Notes: a model not told the origin generated them from the letters alone. DNA of 64,000 nt from Pogonophryne albipinna (GCA_028583405.1 CM053252.1:35677763-35741762); one strand, 5' to 3'; shown: positions 10,367 to 21,565, counted from the first letter of the stretch. Program-made: numbers and translations.

Positions 10367-11690
10367 TTCTTCTTCTTCTTCTCTCGATTTTTGGCGTATT
10401 GCAAACAACTTTAAAGGTGCATACCGCCACCTGTACATGAGTGTGAATCATATCATTCCATGTCTTAACTCATGGACGTATCTATGATCCAATAAAAAAA
10501 ACATAAAATAAATAAAACAAAATAAAAAACCTATGATCTTTCCTGACCTAATGTTAAATTATTTTTCCTGCCCCAGTTTCACTCAGGAAGGTAAACAGTG
10601 CCTTTCTGGTAGCTCCCTCTCCTTTTGTTCCCAAAACACCAACCACACTCCATTCCCTCTCTGCCTCTAAAACGTTATCCTTTTGTTTTTCTCTTTTTCC
10701 GCTTTATAGGTGTCACAATGTAACAAGATATGTTCTACATGTTCTTTAACTCCACAGCTCCCACACTAGTCGCTGTCACTTTTCCCCATGATATACAGCG
10801 TACCATTCAAAGCTGTGTGATTTAGTCTGAGTCTAGCTATCATGATTTCCTCCCTTCTGTTTCTTTCTTTATAAATATTGATTGTAATTGTCTTTTGAAC
10901 TTTATGATACTCTTTGCCTTTCTGGTCTTTCTCCCACCTTTTCTGCCAGATCTCCATCACTTTCTTCTTAATTACTGCTTTTCCTTCTCCTTCTCCAAGT
11001 TTAACTAGTAATGTTATTTGCTTTTGTAGTGCACTTTTTGCTAATTTATCAGCACACTCGTTCCCTTTCACCCCCAGGCACCCAGCAGAACTGCAGATCT
11101 ATACCGCCTCTGTGAAGTCTTGACAGGCTATGATTAAGTTCTATGAGAATGTCTTCTCTGGCAGTTGATGTTGTTGACTGTATGCTTTTTAATATGGACA
11201 ATGAATCTGTGCATATCACCACCTTATCAGGTCTGACCTCTTCAACCCACTGTAATCCTATTATTACAGCCAGCATTTCTGCTATACTGATAATTGATCA
11301 GACGCTCTTTTTGAGATCGATATTTTAAAGTCTGGGATGTATATACCAACTCCAACACACTCTTCTTTGTTCTTAGATGCATCTGTGTACATTTGTAGGT
11401 AATTGTAGTACTTTTCGTTCAGATACATACTTGTTTTAATTCCTACTTCATTTATTTGCCACTCTTTTTTCCTTTCTGCAATACTCTATCTATTTTAGCT
11501 TCTGGGAAAAGCCATGGAGGAACACTACTAAATGGGGTTACTTTGGCAAACGTGATGGTCTCCACTCCATATGCCCTCGTTCTTTCCTTACTTGTCCAGC
11601 CAAACACACATCCCTGGGCTCCTATGTCACATGACAGAGAAGCTATTGAAAAAATAAACAGAATTTTCCATAGAAAAATTAATTAATATT
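10367..11690 (-). pseudogene. LINE 3' half with RNase H domain (I/Nimb-like), degenerate
   Basis: The minus strand encodes the end of a non-LTR polyprotein. A reverse-transcriptase C-terminus (about 11650-11480, with P-P-W-L-F-P-E) is followed by an RNase H domain with its acidic residues in order: Y-T-D-A-S-K near 11380, A-E-M-L-A-V near 11278, C-T-D-S-L-S near 11205 and N-E-C-A-D-K-L-A near 11055. Then comes a C-x2-C...H...C knuckle near 10760-10720. Breaks: an in-frame stop near 11292, a frameshift near 11080 where W-V-P-G leaves frame, and a stop at 10766. The 3' end is a (GAA)n tail (10367-10383 read in reverse), typical of this fish LINE. It is 5'-truncated and inserted in element C. 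Confidence 0.8.
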
Positions 11691-11692
11691 AA

Positions 11693-12172
11693 CCCTTGTA
11701 TAATGTTTCATTGTTTATCTAAAGAAAAATGATATGATAAATTATTTGTTCAACCTCACACTCAATGGCGTTGGCTAATTTTCTGTGAAGAACATATATC
11801 AGAACACATTTTCAATGACCACCCACTGTACACCCCCCCTACACATTTATATTACAAACAGGATGTTCGGGGCTAACACAAGTGTGGAAATTGTATGTGT
11901 GTGTGTGTGTGTGTCTTATCACAACTGATCAAGATGGCCAAATTATTCTCTGCTCAGAGGGCCTTGCAAATGATTTTGGAAGAGAGAGAACCATGTGATG
12001 ATGATGTAGAGGAAGGTGTATCAGAATGTGAGGGTCACATTTCTGAGAATTCTGAGTCTGACAGTGACTTTGAAGAACAGGATTAGATTGAGCATCAGCT
12101 AGTTACCAAAAAAAAGACGAGCCACAGGACCAGCCGGTCAGCGGGCAAAACAACAAGTAGCACTTTAATTCA
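11693..12172 (+). pseudogene. piggyBac left end with transposase N-terminus
   Basis: TTAA at 11689-11692 is followed by CCCTTGTATAATG, a piggyBac-like terminus. After about 240 bp, including a (GT)n run at about 11894-11914, an ATG at 11934 opens a 50-residue frame starting M-A-K-L-F-S-A-Q-R-A-L with a Glu/Asp/Ser-rich tail. That is the usual start of fish piggyBac transposases. The frame hits TAG at 12084, but the same frame reads on with a basic stretch (V-T-K-K-K-T-S-H-R) to 12172, so the TAG looks like an acquired nonsense mutation. The catalytic domain and right end are missing. Confidence 0.65.
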
Positions 12173-12177
12173 TTAAT

Positions 12178-12265
12178 CAAGGTTCAAGGTTTTTATTTGT
12201 CATACGAACATAGCTACAGTGTAGTTATGACAATGAACATCTTAGGTCACAGGCTCCTCCATTGA
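12178..12265 (+). repeat. Short dispersed repeat (third copy)
   Basis: GGTTCAAGGTTTTTATTTGTCAT and the ACAGTGTAGTTATGACAATGAA region match the blocks at 2690-2795 and 28395-28510. It ends in ACAGGCTCCTCC. Family name unknown. Confidence 0.5.
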
Positions 12266-12316
12266 AGCAATATGCTCATTTTCGCATACACATATTAATA
12301 TAATAATATTATTATG

Positions 12317-12804
12317 TGAATCGGTCACATGACCTGGAAGGTATTGAAGAAATAAGCTAATTTTTCCATCAAAATATTAATATAAAATATTTAGAGTGTT
12401 AAAATACAATAAAAAGAGGTGTGTCCTATGCAGCCAGTGTAGTTCTTTGACCCAACATTCATTTTGAGTGATTAGGTCACATGACCTGGAAGGTATTGAA
12501 GAAATAAGCCAATTTTTCCATCAAAAATATTAATAAAACATATTTAAAGTATTAAAATGTAATAAAAAGAGGTGTGTTCAATAAATCTATGCTCTAGAGT
12601 GAATTTGCTTCACATTCACACGATCGAGAAGCTGTCGATTTATTAAAAAGAACATTTTTCTTGTCTAATTGTAAAAGTCATTTGTTGATGGTCCCTAAGT
12701 GAAAGCCTCGTTTCGCGGAGAAGATCTCCCCGTTAAACTGACGCTCCTGGCGGGTCCGCGAATGTCCGTCGAATATCCAACCTAAAACTAAATTCACCGC
12801 GGTA
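12317..12804. repeat. Right inverted arm of element C
   Basis: Reverse complement of the left arm at 6578-7376 with only two of the 152-bp units. The GCGGAGAAGATCTCCCCG segment (12715-12732) and the CCGCGG tip are mirrored at the left end. Confidence 0.8.
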
Positions 12805-13795
12805 TATTACTTTAAGTTATATCTCAAAGTGGAACGTTTGTGTTGCAAAAGTTATCTGGAAAATGTGTGCTAGTGTGTGTTAAGATGTGAGATAAAAACC
12901 ATCCCTTGATTGCAAAGTTAATGCAGACTACCTTTGCCCTGCGGCGCAATGAGATCATCAATGATGAGCTACTTGTTGGAGAGATCCTGGAACGCTGGCC
13001 TGCCTTGACAATGGAGTCACAGGTGATAATAATTTTGTGTGCCTTTGTCACTGATAACTTCGGCATGTTTACTCAGATTTAGCATGTCATGTTTCTGTTT
13101 ATCTCTGCTGCCTTCAGTCCACATATACATTGTACTCTGAATTAAATAGTCATTTTATATTTTGGCAGATTTGTGCAGAGTTTCACAGGATAACGAACCT
13201 CAACCTGAAGAACCACTTTTACGCAGAGTTGGATCGGCATGCTGTTGAGCTTGTTCAGGAAGAAGGCGGCACGCAAAGGCGAAGTGTCTGAAGTTCAGCT
13301 CTTCACCGCCTATGACCTCCAGGTGAGTCGGTTAAGCCTCTTGGTGTTTTATTATCATACTAGAGTGGATTCTGTGTGTGTGTTGGGGGGCAGGGGGTCA
13401 GCCTGATAGATTTAGATTTATTATTAAGATACTTGTGTTTGGGGAGGGAACAGCAGTGTTAATGTTATTGCACCTTGTTGTTGTGCTAATGAGATACAGG
13501 TGGGATCGCAGACGCCTCAATTGCTTCAAAAATGGTAATCTCTTCAGTCATGGAAGAGCCCTTGTGATATAAATTGTTGTGTGGCTATGCTGTTTAGCAT
13601 CCAAAGTAAAACAAAGATATGTTTTCGCACTCAAGGATCAAGGTGACGTCCATAGCCGACGTGCTGCTCTCCTCCCTGCCTGGATTTCTGCATGAGGATG
13701 ACTCCAGGTTTCTGAGGCTGTGGCATGTAAGTCAGCATAATAACTGTTTTCAATGTATGTGACAGATCATCAACAAATATAGTTTATCTTATAAA

Positions 13796-14575
13796 TATAC
13801 ATACACACACAGAGACACACGCACAAACACACAGACACAAGCATACACACACACGCACGCATACACAAAGACGCATACACAAAGACACACAGATGCATAC
13901 AAACAGACACACACACACACACACACACATAGACACACATAGACACACATACACACACATAGACAGACAGACACACATACATAGACACACACACATATAT
14001 ACACACATACATACACACACATACACACACACACATACATAGACACACACAGGCACACACACAGACACACACATAGACAGACACACACATACATAGACAC
14101 ACACACACGCACAGACACACACATACACACAAACAGACACACACATACAGACACACATAGACACACAGACAGACACACACATACATAGACACGCATACAC
14201 ACACACGCATACACAAAGACGCATACACACAGACACATACAAACAGACACATACACACACACATACACATAGACACACATACACACACATAGACAGACAG
14301 ACACACATACATAGACATACACACATATACACACACACATACATATAGACACACATACACACACACACATAGATACACACACACATAGATACACATACAC
14401 ACACACCGGCATACACACACACACACACATATATACACACATACATACACACATACACACACATACATACACACACACATAGACACACAGGCACACATAC
14501 ACACAAACAGACACACACATACAGACACAGACACACACATAGATACAGACACACACATACACAGACACACACGAT
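13796..14575. repeat. Compound CA-rich microsatellite, about 780 bp
   Basis: Irregular mixture of CACA, CAGACA, CATACA and CATAGA units with no fixed period. It lies in a presumed intron of the decayed gene. The long cysteine/valine-rich open frames across it are artefacts of the repeat. Confidence 0.95.
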
Positions 14576-15253
14576 CAAGAGAGGACTTTCTTTCCTGCAG
14601 CACCAGTGTTCAATACAAAATAATCTCTACTGTTCCCCATATATTTTTGTATGTGTAGTAGGGAGAGATTATACTGTAAATATATATTCAGTTTCCAGTT
14701 TATTAGGTACAACTAGCTAATATTAACAGTCTAATACAGTGATGCAATAAATAATACCCTAATGAAGGTTATACATGTTTTTTCTGTAGAAAGAATTTAT
14801 GTCAACTGATTGGTTATTTTAGAGGCTGAAGTTTCTGGTGCAATGCGAATAGGCGTTTCCTTAAACCCACGTTATGCACAAAACATTAGGTTATTTGATG
14901 TGATATGTCACTGATGTATTTTTCAGCAAACATATTTCTGAGATAGCTAAGGCAATTTGGGGTAATAGGTAACGTGTATCTGTTCTTGTCATCAGGTAGA
15001 GCAGTCTGAGGATCCAGAAATAGATGACGTCGCAGTCGGACTTCTCCTGATCAGTGCCAGGTCGACAAATGCCACGCTCTTCTGCCCAGAGAAGATCGCT
15101 GTTGTCACAGAGGGGGACAAAGTTATGGAACTCCCCACACTGGCTGAGGCATTCATCCATCTTTTCGCACTGATCTATGCCCTCCATCTGAGTTACCCGA
15201 AAGAGTTGGCAAACACTTTCGACTTCATCCGGAAAGTATTGATGGGCCTGGAT

Positions 15254-16451
15254 CAGTGGCGGATTTAGGATTGTAGGAGATCCGGGGCTTAGCCCAGGAG
15301 TTGTTGGGGGGGGAGGGGTGCAGGGGTACAGTGCTATTTTGTATAAGTGGGGGGTGGACCGAACATCCTTTAGGGGGGTCGTCGCCTCCTCTGGGGGGGT
15401 CCGGGGGCATGCTCCCCCGGGAAGATTTTTTTTTAAATATTGAAGTTGAAAGCATCAATCTGGTGCACTTTGAGAGCAACATTAACCCTACCTTAATAAC
15501 ACCTTAAAGCGGACAAAAGGCACTGGAGAACACTCATTAACACCTTTTAATGAAGCAAACTAATGCCTTAACTCACTCAAACAGTCGTTTACTTATTAAG
15601 GTGAAACGAATGTGCGTAGAGTTTTAAAGGATGCGGATAGTCTCACCTTGATTCTGGCGCATTGCTTATCGTTTTATAAATCTATTCTCATCCACCATCT
15701 TTGTTTGTGACGTAAAAAATGTGTAAGAGTCACGTTTCTGAATCGGACACTCTGATGCAGTCACAGCCAATCGGAGTCTGATTCAGAGGGTTGCCTGTCA
15801 GTTCCGTTGTTATGTGTACTGAAACGAGAGCCGGTATAATTCCACGCACGAAAACAAAATAAAAAATGGAATACGTTATTTTAGTGTCTTAAAAGTAGAC
15901 TGAGGTATGAAGGGTTAACGTTACATCTTAGGATAATTTTGAGTCATGTTCTGTATACATACTAACATATAAGGGTATACTTAGTGTGGTTACTCCATGT
16001 TTACTAACTATAACATTAACGTTACATCACTCTTTTTCACTTCTTACTCAGTCAGCCAGAGTGCAGATATCACCATTAGATTCACAAACCTGAAACATCA
16101 TCCATTTCTTCACTGCTGGTGATGACATTGTTGTCAGCTGCTGATACTGCTGCTGCTGCAGCTTGTGGCGCCGGCTTCAATGACAATAACTTTCTAATAT
16201 CCATAACTGTATAGGCTATTAGCTTAAAACTCGTCAGGCACTAGGAATGACCACTTCTACTTCAGGACAGGCTACGCAGTATGCAGGCTAATGTCCCGCA
16301 GCGGATGCCTCTCTGGTGGACTCCGGTACTGCACATTACTCCCGAGATGTTTTAAAAAAAAAAAAAAAGTTTTTTTAAGTGAAACATCCGGGGCTTTTCA
16401 GAAAACATCCGGGGCTTGAGCCCAAGTAGCCACCCCCTAGCGCCGCCACTG
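15254..16451. mobile_element. hAT element D1, inserted in an exon, target duplication GCCTGGAT
   Basis: The ends CAGTGGCGG and CCGCCACTG are flanked by a perfect 8-bp duplication GCCTGGAT (15246-15253 and 16452-16459). The 1198-bp body is nearly identical to the copy at 32546-33757. Landmarks shared by both include CATGCTCCCCCGGGAAGATT, GCAGCTTGTGGCGCC (GCC to GCCTG in D2) and ACATCCGGGGCTTGAGCCC. No transposase is encoded, so it must have been moved in trans. Removing the element and one duplication copy leaves the flanking exon in frame across the junction. Confidence 0.93.
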
Positions 16452-16459
16452 GCCTGGAT

Positions 16460-17302
16460 GAGGGGAACATGAGGCCCAGGGTATTGAGCCACAAGGTGAC
16501 GTGCAACAACATTAACTTTTCTGTTGGTCGCTTGTTAGCAGACCCTTCACGCGATGGCAGAGCGAACAGGTACAGGCAGGGCCCATAATGATAGCCCTAT
16601 AGTTTAAATCTACTACCCACACATGAACATATGGAAATGGGTTACTATTTAAAAAGATTAATGTATTTATAAATGTATTTCTAGTGGGGGTCGACCTCAA
16701 ATCCTCTAGGGGGGTCCAGGGGCATGCCCCCCCGGTAAGATTTTATTTTTTATTTTGGAGTTAAATGCATCAATCTGGTGCATTTTGAGGGGAAAATAAA
16801 GAGACTAGATCTATGGAAACACCTATATTAAACAGAACTGTATACATTTCAATAATCATGGCCATAACCAATAACATCCCATTTCCAATATGAAAAAATA
16901 TTTAAATTGTATTTTCGGATCCTGAACGAGACCGCAGCCAGAGCGCGTCTCCCCGTTACCTGCAGAAGGAAGCCATGCACGCAACGCAGCCCCGCTCTCT
17001 TTAACTCCAGGCAACTTTCTGCCGCTTTCCTCGGTGGTGCAGTGCTGATCGTTTCACCACGGAGGAAAGCACTTCACAAATTGCAGTACCCATAAGGAGC
17101 TGTACAAATGCCGCAGTTTTTGCGTGGCTGTGTCTTTAGTTGAAAGCCCAGTGGCGATCTGCTCATCTCTCATCAAAATAATATGCTACAAAGGGGCGGA
17201 CTGGCCATGTGTGCTCTGGAGAATCACAGAACGGACGATCGTCCTTATTATTATTATGCTGTTATAACCAATTATTTAAATGTGTTTGTTAAATTCGGCA
17301 TC
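16460..17302 (+). other. Post-exon sequence with hAT D-family fragment
   Basis: The last gene block stays open to about 16600, but family likeness fades after about 16500. From 16686 to about 16860 there is a diverged D-family segment (GGGGGGTCCAGGGGCATGCCC, then ATCAATCTGGTGCATTTTGA, then AGATCTATGGAAACACCT). It continues differently from D1 and resembles the inverted segment at 18800-18955. A block at 17075-17170 (GCAGTACCCATAAGGAGC) recurs at 18424-18515. Confidence 0.55.
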
Positions 17303-17311
17303 ATGTAAGTT

Positions 17312-17930
17312 AGTGATGCTCCGATCGATCGGCCGGTGCTCTCTAAAAATGCCGATCGCGAGAGCCGATCGCATGACGTAAAATACATGACACTTTTCTC
17401 TGTGCACGGCAAAACAAGCTCTCCAAAATGGCTTCACCGGTCTGGCAGTATTTTAAAGTGTCCGAATATGACAATAAAACAGCGGTATGCAACGTGTGTG
17501 AAGCAGAAATCCTGCAGCTCCACCCGCTGTGACGGACCGGTGAGCGGAGCAAAACACACAAGAGTTAGACCTAACACACTTAGCTATGTTATCTACCTCT
17601 GGAACTAGCTAAACTAGTTATAAATATATTTATTCTTCACTGTCGGGTCATTCATTACTGGATCAGTGAGCTGCATGAGATACTGACAGGCTGTCAGGAG
17701 AGAGAGAGTGGGAGAGAGGAAAAGAGAGCGCTTCCGCTCATTTCTCCCGTGTTATTATCCAAAGTTAATGTAAACTTGAATAATGTACTTCATTTGAATG
17801 TAATAATTATGTTGGTTGTTGTTTGTGGAAGCTCCAGTGAATGAGCCCCATTAACTGAGTTTTAAACATAACTTTAAATGGAAGATCCCCATAGGCCCCG
17901 CCCACTCGATCCGATTGGAGCATCCCTATA
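17312..17930 (+). mobile_element. hAT (ZBED-type) deletion derivative with BED finger start
   Basis: The inverted ends AGTGATGCTCCGATCG (left) and, on the reverse strand, AGGGATGCTCCAATCGG (right) lie between direct copies of ATGTAAGTT (17303-17311 and 17931-17939). A few unmatched bases at the right end make the exact boundary uncertain. The interior starts a transposase and then lacks the rest, so it is an internally deleted, non-autonomous copy. Confidence 0.75.
17428..17532 (+). pseudogene. Truncated BED zinc-finger of hAT transposase
   Basis: A 34-residue frame begins M-A-S-P-V-W-Q-Y-F-K-V and contains T-A-V-C-N-V-C-E-A-E-I. This is the first half of a BED-type zinc finger: aromatic residues, then C-x2-C. 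The His pair that completes the finger is absent because the frame stops at 17532. BED fingers bind transposon ends in hAT transposases. Remnant only. Confidence 0.7.
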
Positions 17931-17939
17931 ATGTAAGTT

Positions 17940-18118
17940 GCGCTGACAGGTCCACACACTGCTTCCCCGCAGCGAGGCTCCCCCCGCCCTCCTGTGGACA
18001 GTTCACGAGCGTCGAGCTCTTCGCCCCCCCCCCCCCTTGATAATTCACGATCGTCGGCACGCTGATAAAATAATTTTTTTTGAATGGCACTTCATATCAA
18101 AAAGGTTGCCGACCCCTG
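17940..18118 (-). mobile_element. Right end of another hAT element
   Basis: The segment ends GGTTGCCGACCCCTG at 18118, the complement of the CAGGGGTCGGCAACC tip common in Charlie-like hAT elements. The matching left end was not found, so this is a fragment, possibly the host into which the ZBED element inserted. Confidence 0.5.
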
Positions 18119-18144
18119 ACTTGGACTAAGTTAACTATCTAAAC

Positions 18145-19223
18145 CAGGGGTGGGGAACCTCCGGCCCCCGGGCCGTATACGGCCCGCGAGAGCATTTGGT
18201 ATGGCCCTCGAGGTAATTTATAAACACACGAAAAAAAAGAAAAAAATGAAAGAAATCTAGACTGCAAAATAATTAAACAAGCGAGTGCCTGTTTTTCCTG
18301 ACAACGGTCATGGTCCTTGAACACAACACGAAACATAACGTGTCATCACGTGGTATATGTCTCGTCTGACAGGGGTGTAGTTCTGACGGAGAGCACCAGA
18401 ACGCCGCTCCGGGACTTCAACAATTGCAGTACCCATAAGGAGCCGTACACATGCCGCAGTTTTTGCGTGGCTGTGTCTTTAGTTGTAAGCCCAGTGGCGA
18501 TCTGTTCATCTGTCATTCTGATCATACACTCAATAACTTTGTTGTTATTAGCATCTGGTTAGCTAGCTATGCTAACGAATATAAGAAGCTTGTTCTCCAA
18601 CCAGCGAGGTAAAGGCACATCTTTATATGATCATTATAGTTATCAAAAAACAAGAGAATAAAGTAAACGGGTATAAAATACTATATGACATTAAAAAAAA
18701 AGTTGTTATTAATAAACAAGAATACAGTTTGAAAGGGGAGTGATTTATAAAATATCCATAAAGAAAAAGTAAATCTGCTTACAGTTCTGTTTCAAATGGG
18801 TGTTGAAAGATGTTTCCATAGATCTCCTCATGTTGCTCTCAAAGTGCACCAGATTGATGCTTTCAACTTCAATATTTAAGAAAAAATCTTCCCGGGGGAG
18901 CATGCCCCCGGACTCCCCTAGAGGAGGTTAGGTCCCCCCCACTTAAATCATGTCCACATGGATAGGAAACTAAGTACATTTGCACACATCTTGTGTCCAT
19001 ATCTTTCTGTTTGGTGGTCATGCCACAACCGTGCACGTGCATGCATGCGCGAGTCATGGCAAGATATCTGGATTAAGAGGTTGCTTTTTCTTTGCACAGC
19101 ATGAAAGAAAGGCCAAATGAATGGGCTGTGATTTTTAAGCAGAGGTCAATAATTTGTACGGCCCTCGGAGGATGTTGAAAACATTGAAATGGCCCTTGAG
19201 AGGAAAAAGGTTCCCCACCCCTG
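18145..19223. mobile_element. hAT element with perfect 8-bp target duplication ATCTAAAC
   Basis: Ends CAGGGGTGGGGAACC at 18145 and GGTTCCCCACCCCTG ending at 19223 are flanked by ATCTAAAC at 18137-18144 and 19224-19231. Subterminal GGCCCGCGAG and GGCCCTCG motifs occur at both ends. The interior contains a block shared with 17075-17170 and an inverted D-family segment (about 18800-18955). It is either a recombinant or carries nested pieces. No intact protein. Confidence 0.88.
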
Positions 19224-19469
19224 ATCTAAACACTCAGAGAGTCCTTTACCTCACCTGAGCTGAGGTTATCCCGAGCTTGAATGACACACAGAGACCAATC
19301 AAGGGCTTTGATTTATGATCTGTATGACAGTGGCCATGTCGGCAGGCCACATCATGTGGACAGCCAGTCACCTTGTGTGAGGCAGGCCACTTAACAGGCC
19401 AGAAGGAGGTGAGATCAGAGCAAGGAAGCGAGGGATCATTGTCCACAAGTTAATCGATCGCAGATGGCG

Positions 19470-19595
19470 TCGTGGTCACGGACGAATAAAAAATAAATAA
19501 TAATAATAATAATTATAAATTTTTAAAAAAAACTAAATGGGTCGCGAAATATACCTGGGCGGCCCGCCCAAGTATAGTCTGTGTGGGAAACCCTG
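19470..19595 (-). mobile_element. Right-end fragment of a hAT element
   Basis: It ends in GTGTGGGAAACCCTG at 19595, preceded by GGTCGCGAAATATACC and GGGCGGCCCGCCC, matching a common fish hAT terminus (CAGGGTTTCCC on the other strand). No partner left end in this window. Confidence 0.5.
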
Positions 19596-21565
19596 TATTG
19601 TTTGGTAAAGTGTGTGTCACTTAATAAAACAGTAATTTGCATTTAAATTGTCAGTGTTAAAGTGCGTTTTAATGTTTAGTCAAAATGTTAACTTAGGGAT
19701 TTTGAGTTACAGTTAACTAAAAATGTCGATGTAATCGGTTTCAACAAACGTTTTAAGCATTCGACATTCCGTTTCGAGTACTACTCAATTGAACATTTTA
19801 ATTCATATTGGGGTTTAGAGATAATAAAAATATTTAAGTTAAATCTACCTGATTTTCATATCTACTGTGCTAACAAAATAGCTAGTTGAAGAGATATTAA
19901 AATGTCTAAGTTAAAGATACTTGATCTTTATATGTACAGTGTTAACAAAAATTATTAGTTTAAATAACTTAATATATCATGTTTCTTTAACTTAAAAACA
20001 ATATGTTTGTGTCACTTAAAAATGACTAGTAAATAGAACTCAATTGATAAGATTATACTTTAACTTAAAACATGTAAGTTAAGGTACTCAAAAAATGTCG
20101 ATGTAATCAGTTTCAAAAAAACGTTTGAGTTCTATTAACTTGTCAGGTTTTACAGCTGAATAAAAGAAGGAAACGAAGTAACATCTGTATGACGATCTTT
20201 AATGTGTATCTTGTTTGAGTTTACCAGTAGCCTCAATGTTTGCAAGAACTGTTTGTAACAACGTGTTTGATGGCGGACACAAACAGCGTTGGGTCTGGTC
20301 AGATAGGGCAGCAGAGCCCTTTCTCATTTCTCAAATTTACGATTTACGACCCCTCGAAAAGTCGACTCGTCGACTCCTAGGTAGTTACCCGGAAAGCAAT
20401 TGTCAGCGGCCATCTTGAAGGACATCTAATTTCTCCAAATGCACATTGAGGATTAAGCATCGAGGAGGCTCTTTGGAGGGGCTATGAGCAAGGATACACT
20501 GATGTATCCTCCGGGGATATATTTCCAGCAACAGCAATGTTTAAAAGAGGCGTGACGCACAGCTGGACTTATCTCAACCAATGACAGCTCTACAAACTGT
20601 TCCCGTTATTTAAGATGATCCAACTTTATGCCCTTTACCGTTTGTTTACTCATTCACTAATCACATCTCCCCTGGATATTAGAATACTTATATTTTTAAT
20701 TAAACTGCTTTAATCGTGCCACCTTTAATCCGGTCATTTTTTTTATGAACAAATATTCCCCCTCAGTCAAATCATACCAGCGGCTGTCTGCATCTGTAGC
20801 CTGTTACTGGCACATTACACCACATTGTGAATGAGTGAAAAGTAAATACATAACTTGTCATAAACACAGTAATGCCCATCAGACAGAGATGATCAACTCA
20901 GTGGTTAATCAAAACAATGGACAGATGATTCCACTGGGTCTTACCTCTCGAGCCCCCTGGAGCTGTTGAAGCATTTATTCGTAGGGGCCAAAAGGTATGC
21001 TAAAACTCCTGTGTCAGTCAAGTGATGTCATCGGCCCAAAAATGACCTTTTCCCATTGACTTATATAGGGAAAGAGACGTCTGTAAATCAGCGGATATTT
21101 TTAATGAGGGTAAACGAACTACCCAGTACGAACACTTGAATGCCTTTATTAAAACAAGTAGTTCCTATAAGTTCCTCTTCTTCTTCTTCTTCTTTGGTAT
21201 GTTGACGTTACATTACCGCCTATAGTTGAAAAACTGCCTCTTGCAAAAACCATAAGAAAAATACTGATATAGAAAAAATAGTGAAAATGAGTTATTTTTC
21301 ACCCCACTTATTTCACTTATGGGTGCAACCTATGTCTTCATTGTTCCACTTTTGTAATAACTTTTCTTGAAACCATGCAAAGAAATAAGAAACCGGAAAC
21401 ATTTTCTTCAACGGCAATGGGATGTCCTCCTCTGTCTTATCACAGAGTTTGTTTCTGCAGACACGTGTGCTATTCTATTACTTATAAAAGGCAATGTATT
21501 CACCATGTCCTGCTTCGCAACACGGGGCATTTGCCAGCATAATGCGTTTACATCATTTATTATTA
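19596..21565. other. AT-rich repeat-derived intergenic sequence, no gene
   Basis: Many AAGTTAA/TTAACTT motifs. A 36-bp block AAAATGTCGATGTAATC... occurs at 19719-19754 and again at 20091-20125 as direct repeats about 370 bp apart, suggesting an old repeat unit. A (CTT)n run at about 21176-21200 followed by ATTACCGCC resembles a LINE 3' tail on the minus strand. I see no exon. Confidence 0.45.

Larger units (their letters stand above)
6578..12804. mobile_element. Long-inverted-repeat DNA transposon C, filled with later insertions
   Basis: The termini are inverted repeats: TACCGCGGTGAATTTAG at 6578 and its complement ending near 12804. The unique outer arm of about 225 bp is followed by copies of a subterminal unit of about 152 bp: nearly four on the left (6806-7376) and about two on the right (12576-12317). 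The interior holds a minus-strand protein frame and, by nesting, a piggyBac-type MITE with a Harbinger MITE inside it, a hAT MITE, a LINE fragment and a piggyBac transposase fragment. The flanking dinucleotide TA on both sides could be a target duplication but is too short to rely on. Superfamily unresolved. Confidence 0.75.
6321..16510 (+). pseudogene. Decayed multi-exon gene of a fish multicopy uncharacterised family
   Basis: Plus-strand exon-like blocks with splice sites: 6321-6404 (ATG start, donor GTAAGT; least certain), 12927-13022 (96 nt, acceptor AG, donor GT), 13169-13322 (acceptor TTTTGGCAG, donor GTGAGT), about 13636-13726 (donor GTAAGT) and 14996-15253 continuing at 16460. They read T-F-A-L-R-R-N-E-I, I-L-E-R-W-P-A-L, I-C-A-E-F-H-R-I, L-P-G-F-L-H-E-D-D and I-Y-A-L-H-L-S-Y-P-K-E-L, which I recognise from a poorly characterised fish family often labelled SAMD3-like. 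Function is unknown. Damage: the third block needs a one-base shift near 13250 to stay open (154 nt, not a multiple of 3), there is a probable second shift near 13665, a 6.2-kb transposon sits in the first intron, and a hAT element splits the last block. Confidence 0.55.

Noticed and set aside
13770..14603. Three long minus-strand frames rich in Cys and Val
   Set aside because: They are translations of the CA-rich microsatellite in different phases; no start context or domain.
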